Below, piece by piece: positions 1 through 5,100 of a stretch of DNA of 8,721 bases. The notes below the pieces were generated by a model, which worked only from the letters and a program-made list of their open reading frames with translations, searched no databases and was not told the origin of the DNA. This DNA is from an uncultured Eubacteriales bacterium (GTDB lineage: Bacteria > Bacillota > Clostridia > Christensenellales > Aristaeellaceae), in contig CACZOT010000078.1 in NCBI GenBank assembly GCA_902782795.1, forward strand, positions 1-8,721, in the 5' to 3' direction. How positions within the stretch are numbered: position 1 is the stretch's first letter; the number at the start of each line of letters is the position of its first letter. The translations under genes and the position numbers were made by a program.

Positions 1-54
1 CGGCGCGTCGAGGCGGGTGGCCCGAAGGGCCGTCCGCCGAGGTGCGCCGCCCCG
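1..54. other. Left-edge non-coding stretch with a 12-bp hairpin
   Basis: I see no supportable gene here; the open frames that cross it are shadows of rsmA. Bases 12-38 form a stem with a GAA loop: GGCGG pairs with CCGCC and GGCCC with GGGCC. Two G-T pairs (17 with 33, 18 with 32) join them into a 12-bp stem. Those two pairs are wobbles only in plus-strand RNA; in minus-strand RNA they would be C-A mismatches. The hairpin may therefore belong to a plus-strand transcript from outside the window. No T-run follows it on either strand, so it is not a classical terminator. Confidence 0.4.
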
Positions 55-99
55 GCCCCCTGCCGGCCCGCCCCCTCGCGGGGCGGGCCGGCAGGGGGC
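55..99 (-). terminator. Perfect 20-bp GC stem-loop after rsmA, possible transcription end
   Basis: Bases 55-74 and 80-99 are exact reverse complements, with a 5-base loop CTCGC at 75-79. The stem is almost all G and C. It begins 16 bases past the rsmA stop codon in the direction of rsmA transcription, where a terminator or mRNA 3'-end stabiliser would sit. The minus-strand continuation (CGGGGCGGCG) has no U-tract, so it does not match the intrinsic-terminator consensus. It could instead be a pausing or RNA-protecting structure, or a member of a dispersed hairpin family. The stem is certain from the sequence; its role is inferred. Confidence 0.45.
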
Positions 100-115
100 A
101 TACGAATCCGCCCGT

Positions 116-988
116 TCAGCGCAGAGCGGAAACAGCGTCGGACACCCGCGCGATCTCCGCCAGGGAAAGCGCTTCGCCGCGAACGGCGGGGGCGAGTCCG
201 ATCCCTTCGAGGAGCTCCGCCGCCCCGCTCTTGGGGATGCCGAACGCCCCGGCGAGGTTATTGGCGTAGGTCTTGCGTCGCATGGCGAAGGCCGCGTCCA
301 CGCATGCGAGAAAGGCCTTCTCGTCCCGCGGCTGCGCGGGACGCTCCCCCGGCGCGAGATACCGGCAGCGGATGAGCGCGCTCTCCACGTGCGCGTTGGG
401 GGTGAATGCGTGCGGCGGCAGGATGGCGACCGTCTCGATCGCGCAGAAATACTGCATGCGCGCTGCCAAGGCGCACCAATTCTTCTCGCCGGGCCGGGCC
501 TGCATGCGCTCGGCGGCCTCCCTCTGCACCATGGCGGTGACGCTCTCGGGCGGACGCGCTCCGGAGACGAGCCGGGGCAGCAGCTCCGCGGCGATGGCGT
601 AGGGGAGGTTCGAAACGACGCGGTAGGCCGCGCCTTCGCCGAATTCCCCGTCCACGAGGGCGGGGATCTCCCGCTTGGTGATATCCCCGAACACGACCTT
701 CGCCCCGGGGAAGGGCGCCAGCATCTTGTCGAGGATCGGCGCGAGGGCGGTGTCGATCTCCACGGCCAGGACGCGGGCTCCGGCGCGGGCCAGAGCGGCG
801 GTCAGCGTGCCGGAGCCCGGGCCGACCTCCAGCACATTCACGCCCTCCCCCGTTCCGGCGAGGGCGGCGATGCGCCGGTTCCAATCGTCGTCCAGGAGAA
901 AATTCTGCCCCAGGCTTCTCGAGAAGTGGAACCCCGCCTCCTGGAGATAGACCCGGGCGCGGGCGGCGTCGCCGAGCAGATCCTGCAT
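116..988 (-). CDS. rsmA: 16S rRNA (adenine1518-N6/adenine1519-N6)-dimethyltransferase RsmA (KsgA)
   Basis: The 290-residue product matches the usual length of RsmA/KsgA. This cytoplasmic enzyme uses S-adenosylmethionine to dimethylate two adjacent adenines in the 3'-terminal helix 45 of 16S rRNA during late 30S assembly; loss of the enzyme classically gives kasugamycin resistance. The motifs run in family order: SLGQNFLLD (25-33), the SAM-binding VLEVGPGSGTLT (52-63), AVEID (75-79) with the acidic ribose-binding residue, the GDIT loop (101-104), and the catalytic NLPY (127-130). After these come MVQREAAERM (153-162), FTPNAHVES (195-203; the family usually has FxPxPxVxS, so a proline is replaced here) and RRKTYANNL (237-245). 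The ATG at 988 was chosen because it begins the conserved family N-terminus and has AAGGAGG eight bases upstream; longer forms would read back into cobB. It is the second gene of the cobB-rsmA unit. In many Bacillota rsmA sits beside rnmV (RNase M5), which is not seen here. Confidence 0.97.
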   Translation of the reverse strand: MQDLLGDAARARVYLQEAGFHFSRSLGQNFLLDDDWNRRIAALAGTGEGVNVLEVGPGSGTLTAALARAGARVLAVEIDTALAPILDKMLAPFPGAKVVFGDITKREIPALVDGEFGEGAAYRVVSNLPYAIAAELLPRLVSGARPPESVTAMVQREAAERMQARPGEKNWCALAARMQYFCAIETVAILPPHAFTPNAHVESALIRCRYLAPGERPAQPRDEKAFLACVDAAFAMRRKTYANNLAGAFGIPKSGAAELLEGIGLAPAVRGEALSLAEIARVSDAVSALR

Positions 989-996
989 GGGTCCGT

Positions 997-1003
997 CCTC
1001 CTT
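997..1003 (-). promoter_or_regulatory. Ribosome binding site of rsmA touching the cobB stop codon
   Basis: On the minus strand AAGGAGG lies eight bases before the rsmA ATG and shares its first base with the last base of the cobB TGA stop (1003-1005). A ribosome ending cobB would be sitting on the rsmA Shine-Dalgarno site, which favours translational coupling. The site fixes the rsmA start. Confidence 0.85.
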
Positions 1004-1713
1004 CAAATGACGATCTGGGAGAGGGTCTCGCCGACGTTCCCGTGGATGACCAGGGACGCGCGGCCGTCCAGGGCGGTCTCGTCGCGATTGATGACGACCA
1101 GATCCCGCCCGGAGAATTCCTGCACGAATCCCGCCGCGGGGTAGACCGTCAGGCTCGTGCCCGCGACGATCAGCACGTCCGCGTGGGAGATGATGCGCAG
1201 CGCTCCGCTGACGGTGGGGCCGTCCAGCGATTCGCCGTAGAGGACCACGTCCGGCTTTACCGCACCGCCGCACTCGCAGCGCGGGATGCCCTCGCTGTCC
1301 CGGATGAACTCCAGCGGGTAGAATTTGCCGCACTCCATGCAGTAATTGCGCCAGACGCTGCCGTGCAGCTCGAACACCTCGCGGCTGCCCGCCTTCTGGT
1401 GGAGCCCGTCGATGTTCTGCGTGACGATGCCGGAGAGGCGGCCCTTGCGCTCCAGCTCCGCCAGCCACAGATGCGCCTTGTTGGGCTTAGCCTCCGGGAA
1501 GAGCATCTTGCGGCGGTAAAAGCGGAAGAATTCCTCCGGCTTGAGGACGAAGAAGCGGTCGGAGAGGATCGTCTCCGGCGGATAGCGGTATTCCTGGTTG
1601 TAGAGGCCGTCCGCGCTGCGGAAATCCGGGATGCCGCTCTCCGTGGACACGCCCGCGCCGCCAAAGAACGCGATGCGCTTGCCGCCGTCGATGATCTGCT
1701 GCAGGGTCTTCAT
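1003..1713 (-). CDS. cobB: NAD-dependent protein deacylase, sirtuin family (CobB/Sir2)
   Basis: This 236-residue protein is a full-length bacterial sirtuin. Sirtuins remove acetyl or other acyl groups from protein lysines in the cytoplasm, consuming NAD+ and releasing nicotinamide and O-acyl-ADP-ribose. The motifs seen are the NAD-binding GGAGVSTESGIPDFRS (18-33), TQNIDGLHQKAG (98-109), the catalytic histidine in ELHGS (H117), and four zinc cysteines arranged as C125-x2-C128 and C146-x-C148. KPDVVLYGE (153-161) and a C-terminal VVINRDE stretch also fit the Rossmann fold. Nothing essential is missing. The ATG at 1713 is chosen because MKTLQQIIDGGKRIAFFGGAG is a normal sirtuin N-terminus and AAAGGAG lies eight bases upstream. 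A 43-residue in-frame extension would be encoded by the intergenic hairpins. It is the first gene of the cobB-rsmA unit, with a promoter about 300 bp upstream. Substrates cannot be read from the sequence. Confidence 0.96.
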   Translation of the reverse strand: MKTLQQIIDGGKRIAFFGGAGVSTESGIPDFRSADGLYNQEYRYPPETILSDRFFVLKPEEFFRFYRRKMLFPEAKPNKAHLWLAELERKGRLSGIVTQNIDGLHQKAGSREVFELHGSVWRNYCMECGKFYPLEFIRDSEGIPRCECGGAVKPDVVLYGESLDGPTVSGALRIISHADVLIVAGTSLTVYPAAGFVQEFSGRDLVVINRDETALDGRASLVIHGNVGETLSQIVI

Positions 1714-1721
1714 GGATAGCG

Positions 1722-1728
1722 CTCCTTT
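1722..1728 (-). promoter_or_regulatory. Ribosome binding site of cobB
   Basis: The minus strand reads AAAGGAG, eight bases before the ATG at 1713. This is the only good Shine-Dalgarno site near an in-frame start, and it rules out the longer forms that would begin inside the hairpin array. It lies about 25 bases downstream of the last hairpin in the leader. Confidence 0.8.
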
Positions 1729-1752
1729 CGCTGGGGAGTGGGATGGGGTCTT

Positions 1753-1811
1753 GCGCGGCCTGCGGGCCGCCGCCTTCGCGAGAGGACTCCGCCCTCTCGC
1801 GCTCTCCTGGC
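1753..1811. repeat. 59-bp two-hairpin repeat, copy 1
   Basis: This copy contains the stem GCGGCC/GGCCGC (1755-1770, loop TGCG) and the stem GCGAGAGG/CCTCTCGC (1778-1800), then CGCTCTCCTGGC. It matches 1934-1992 at 51 of 59 positions by hand alignment, without gaps, at an offset of 181 bp. A at 1786, where copy 2 has G, breaks one pair on the plus strand. On the minus strand that change becomes a G-U wobble, so the 10-bp stem would survive in the cobB leader RNA. Confidence 0.85.
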
Positions 1812-1830
1812 AGGGGACTCTGTCCCCTGC
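1810..1830. repeat. Hairpin with 9-bp arms (GCAGGGGAC/GTCCCCTGC)
   Basis: The arms at 1810-1818 and 1822-1830 are exact reverse complements around a TCT loop. The hairpin begins where copy 1 of the 59-bp unit ends. It has no partner beside copy 2, so it belongs to the interior of the array. Confidence 0.85.
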
Positions 1831-1837
1831 ACTCCTG

Positions 1838-1860
1838 CTCAAGGGCCGTAGGCCCTTGAG
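1838..1860. repeat. Hairpin with 10-bp arms (CTCAAGGGCC/GGCCCTTGAG)
   Basis: The arms at 1838-1847 and 1851-1860 are perfect reverse complements with a GTA loop. This is an interior element of the array. No U-tract follows in either direction, although the minus-strand stem does end in a short mixed stretch. Confidence 0.88.
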
Positions 1861-1884
1861 AATCCCATATTGAACAAGGCCATG

Positions 1885-1913
1885 GGCGTTTTCCGCAGGC
1901 CGCGGAAAACGCC
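1885..1913. repeat. Hairpin with 12-bp arms, the longest in the array
   Basis: GGCGTTTTCCGC (1885-1896) pairs perfectly with GCGGAAAACGCC (1902-1913) around the loop AGGCC. Its four A-T pairs sit in the middle of the stem rather than at its foot, so it does not read as a terminator. Short 5-bp arms CCCAT (1864-1868) and ATGGG (1882-1886) overlap its base and could compete with it. Confidence 0.88.
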
Positions 1914-1933
1914 GCTATGTCCAAATGGGTTTT

Positions 1934-1992
1934 GCGCGGCCTCACGGCCGCCGCGTCTGCGAGAGGGCTCCGCCCTCTCGCGCTCTCCCGGC
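1934..1992. repeat. 59-bp two-hairpin repeat, copy 2
   Basis: This copy carries GCGGCC/GGCCGC (1936-1951, loop TCAC) and a perfect 10-bp stem GCGAGAGGGC/GCCCTCTCGC (1959-1981, loop TCC). Compared with copy 1, three of the eight differences are in the first loop and three in the linker between the stems, so the stems are better kept than the unpaired bases. CTCCGCC (1968-1974) can also pair with GGCGGAG (1990-1996). That alternative stem is exclusive with the 10-bp hairpin. Confidence 0.85.
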
Positions 1993-2017
1993 GGAGGCCC
2001 CGCGCGTCTTTTTTGTC

Positions 2018-2046
2018 ATCATACCACGCCCGGCCCCGCTTGGCAA
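2018..2046 (-). promoter_or_regulatory. Sigma-70 type promoter for cobB-rsmA
   Basis: On the minus strand a -35 box TTGCCA (2041-2046) and a -10 box TATGAT (2018-2023) are separated by exactly 17 bp. Each box matches the consensus at five of six positions. This is the best promoter in the window. Transcription would start near 2011 and give a leader of about 298 nt before the cobB ATG, including every hairpin of the array. I see no comparable promoter between the array and cobB. Confidence 0.7.
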
Positions 2047-2068
2047 CGGTATACCGCCCTCCTATTGC
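2040..2068 (+). promoter_or_regulatory. Weak candidate promoter for the glucan synthase gene
   Basis: TTGGCA (2040-2045) and TATTGC (2063-2068) are 17 bp apart on the plus strand. The -35 is good but the -10 is poor. The TTGGCA overlaps the minus-strand TTGCCA of the cobB promoter, so the two units may share or compete for this site. GCATACTAC (2071-2079) is another possible -10 element, but with no matching -35. No other plus-strand pair looks better. Confidence 0.3.
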
Positions 2069-2080
2069 GGGCATACTACG

Positions 2081-2093
2081 CGGGAAAATCCCG
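2081..2093. promoter_or_regulatory. Small palindrome CGGGA-AAA-TCCCG before the glucan synthase gene
   Basis: This is a perfect 5-bp inverted repeat around AAA, centred 29 bases upstream of the start codon. A second palindrome, GGTATACC, lies at 2048-2055. Both are short enough to occur by chance in such DNA. Their position between the candidate start of transcription and the ribosome site would suit an operator or a small leader hairpin. Confidence 0.25.
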
Positions 2094-2102
2094 TTCCTGT
2101 AT

Positions 2103-2108
2103 AGGAGG
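2103..2108 (+). promoter_or_regulatory. Ribosome binding site of the glucan synthase gene
   Basis: A perfect AGGAGG lies seven bases before the ATG at 2116. It decides the start of the long plus-strand gene, since the protein N-terminus itself is too divergent to place the start by homology. Confidence 0.88.
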
Positions 2109-2115
2109 CATTCCC

Positions 2116-5100
2116 ATGCGCGACCACCTGCAAGACCCCTCTCTCGTCCGGGAGGCGTTCCTTTCCGAGCGCGACCTGCGCGCCTGCATGCGCTCTCTGG
2201 CCTCGTCCGCTGCCGGCGGCGCGCCCGTCTCCCTGCGCGGCCGGCGGGAGAGCCGCCCCGCGCTGACTGCCCTGCGCGCCATGCTCGACCGCGCCGGCGA
2301 GGAGGACCGCTGCCCGGCCGCGTCCCGCGCGGCGGAGAGCCTCGGCCTGTTCGAGGCGGTGGCCTTCTCGGGGGACCGGGACAGGCGGCGCTTCCCCAGT
2401 CTGCGCGGCGAGGCGCGTGTGGCGCGCGTCGTACGGACGGCGCTGGCCGCCTCGGGGATGCGCCTGAGCCGCGAGCGCCTGGAGACGGCCGTCTCCGTCT
2501 TCGACGAGAATCTCCCCCTGCGGATGGAGGAATTCGCCGCGCTGCCGGAGGCCCTGCGCCTGGAAACCCTGCGCGCCTACGCCGCCGCCGCGCGGGATAT
2601 CCTGCGCGTCCAGCGGGACCAGGCCGCCGCGGCCCGCTACGCCGCCGGGCGCGGCCCGCTCCTGCGCCGGGCCGCCTTCCTGGAGCACGCCCTGCGCCTC
2701 CTGCGGGGACGCGAGCCCAGCCGCCTGCGCGCCGAGCTCGAGGAGGCCGCCGCGCGCGAGGAGGGCGGCGCTGAAGGCGTGATCCGCCGTGCCCACGAGG
2801 AGCAGGCGCGCCTGACTCTGCTGATGGAGAGCCTGCCCGCCTCTCTGCGCCTGGCGGACGAGCTGATCCCGGAGGAGCTTCTGCGCCTGGGCGAATGCGC
2901 CTCGCTCCTGGACGAAGACCGCGTCTACGCCGCCTCCGACGAATCCACGCGCGCCCTGCTGCGCGAGGACATCTCCCGCCTGTCGCGCCGAAGCGGCGTC
3001 GCCGAGGCGGAGATCATCCGCGCGTCCATCGCCCTTTCCCGCGAGAAGGACGGCCGCCCCGCCTGCTGGTACCGCAGCACGGACGAGGGCCGCCGCGTCC
3101 TCCTGGCGCGGGTCCGCCCCGGCGCGCGCGTCCCCCGCATCGTCCCGGACGCGAACGGTTCGGGGCTGATCGCCTGCGTTGCCCTGGGGGCTTCGGCGCT
3201 CCTCGCCGCCTTTTGCGCTCTGGGCCTGCCCTTCGCTCTGGTCCTGCCTGGCGCGGTCTGCGCCTGGAGTTTTGCCGCCGCCCTGGCCGGCGCTGCCGCT
3301 TCGCGCCTCGTTCCGCCTCGGCCCCTGCCCCGCCTGGAGTTTGGCCGCGTGCCGGAGGATTGGCGCACGCTCGTGGTCATCCCCGCGCTGATCCCCAGCC
3401 CGGAGCGCGCCCTGGAGCTCGCCGCCCAACTGGAGACCATGGCCGCGGGCGAGCCGGACGGGCGGGTAGAGTTCGCCCTCGTGGGGGATTTTCCCGACGC
3501 AGCCGAACGCTCCCTGCCCGGGGACGAGGCCATCCTGCGGGCGGCGCGCGCGGCCTGCGCGAGGATCCCGCGGGCGCATTATCTCCACCGCGAGCGGGAA
3601 TGGAACGCCGCCTCCCGGCGCTGGATGGGGCGCGAGCGCAAGCGCGGCGCGCTCATGGCCCTGAACCGGCTGCTCCTGGGCGGGGAGAACGCCTTTTCCG
3701 CCGAGGGCAGGGACGGCGCCGCCCTGGCGGGGCGCTTCCGCTGCGTCATCACCCTGGACGCGGACACGCGCCCCGTCCCCGGCGCGCTGCGGGCCCTCAT
3801 CGCAACCATGGCGCATCCCCTCGTCGCCGGGCGGGTCGCCGTGATCCAGCCGCGCATGGCCCGCTCCGCCCGGGGCGGACAGACCCCCTTCGCGCGCCTC
3901 CTGGGCGGCAAGGCCGGCGCGGCCGGGTATGGCGGCGGCGCGAGCGACCTGTACCAGGACCTGTGCGGGCAGGGCGGCTTCGCGGGCAAGGGCATCTACG
4001 ATCTGGCCGCCTTCGCCGCCGCCACCGAGAGCGCGTTTCCGGAGAACGCAGTGCTCAGCCACGATCTCATCGAGGGCTTCCTGGCCGGTTCCGCCTTCGC
4101 GGACGATATCGTGCTGCTGGACGGCTTCCCCGGCACGCTCCTCTCTTATTACAAGCGCCTGCACCGCTGGACGCGCGGGGATTGGCAGCTCCTCCCCTTT
4201 CTGAGCGGCCGCACGCCTCTGCAGAAATACCGCATGCTGGACAATCTGCGTGAGAGCCTCGCCGACCCCGCGGCGCTCTTGCTCCTCCTCGCCGGGATCC
4301 TCACGGGCCGTGGGGCCGCCGTTGCGCTGGGGCTTCTGTGCTGCGCATCGGGCGTATGCTACCGGCCCCTCTCCGGCGAAGGCTGGCTGCGCGCGTTGTG
4401 CCGCCTGGCGCTGCTGCCCAACAGCGCCCTGTGCCGCCTGGACGCCGCCGCGCGCGCCCTCTGGCGCATGCTCGTGACGCGCCGCAATATGCTGGAGTGG
4501 GTCCCCGCCGCCGACGCAGAGCGCCTCTCCGGCCGCGCGCCCCGCTGGCCGCGCTGGGCCTGCGCCGCGCTGAGCCTGCTTTCCCTGTCCCCCGGACGCC
4601 TCGCTCTGCCCGCCTTGCTGGCAGGGCTGTTCCTCGTCGGCGCGCCCATCCTGGAAGGCCTGCGCGAAACGCCCGCGGAGCGCCTGGACGCGCGCCAGGA
4701 GAACTACCTGCGCGACCTGGCGCGGGACACCTGGCGCTACTTCGCCAAGACCACGCCGGAGACAGGCTTTCCGCCGGACAACGTCCAGTTCGACCCGGAC
4801 ATCGGCGCGGCGGGGCGCACCTCCCCCACGAACATCGGGCTGTACATGGCCTCCTGTGCCGCGGCGCGGGAGCTGGGGCTGATCGGCGAGGACGAGATGC
4901 GCGCGCGCCTCTCCCGCTCGGCGGAGAGCCTCGAAGCGGTGGAAAAATGGCGCGGGCAGCTCTACAACTGGTACGACCCCGTCTCTCTCACGCCGCTGCG
5001 CCCGCGCTACGTCTCCTCCGTGGACAGCGGCAACCTCGCCGCGTGCCTGCTCCTGTGCGCGGGGAAACTGCGCAGAGAGGCTCCGGACGACCCCCTCGCC

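Larger units (their letters stand above)
1743..1997. repeat. Array of seven hairpins in the cobB leader region
   Basis: About 250 bp of the divergent intergenic region consists mostly of stem-loops. In plus order they are 1755-1770 (6-bp stem), 1778-1800 (8-bp), 1810-1830 (9-bp), 1838-1860 (10-bp), 1885-1913 (12-bp), 1936-1951 (6-bp) and 1959-1981 (10-bp). Most have loops of 3 to 5 bases; the 1778-1800 loop is 7. The first two and last two belong to direct copies of one unit, described separately. None is followed by a U-run in the minus direction, so they do not look like intrinsic terminators. Spacing, arm sequence and arm length differ, so it is not a CRISPR array. The pattern resembles the short GC-rich palindromic elements scattered between genes in high-GC Clostridia, but copy number elsewhere in this genome cannot be seen here. 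Confidence 0.85.

Noticed and set aside
17..1144. Plus-strand open frame across rsmA and the end of cobB
   Set aside because: It lies antisense to the strongly supported rsmA, its product has no family motif, and it exists because of high GC.
1042..1719. Plus-strand open frame opposite cobB
   Set aside because: It is an antisense shadow in register with the sirtuin gene, with no ribosome site or motif.
1714..1842. N-terminal extension of cobB by 43 codons
   Set aside because: The extra residues would be encoded by the hairpin repeats, no good Shine-Dalgarno site precedes the extended start, and the sirtuin fold begins normally at the ATG at 1713.
1743..1992. Possible CRISPR array
   Set aside because: There are only two copies of the longest repeat, the units differ in length and sequence, spacers are irregular and no cas gene is present.
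1968..2014. Possible plus-strand intrinsic terminator before the six T residues at 2009-2014
   Set aside because: No stable stem lies directly before the T-run, the nearest hairpin ends 27 bases earlier, and there is no plus-strand gene upstream that would need it. The T-run lies just downstream of the minus-strand -10 box.
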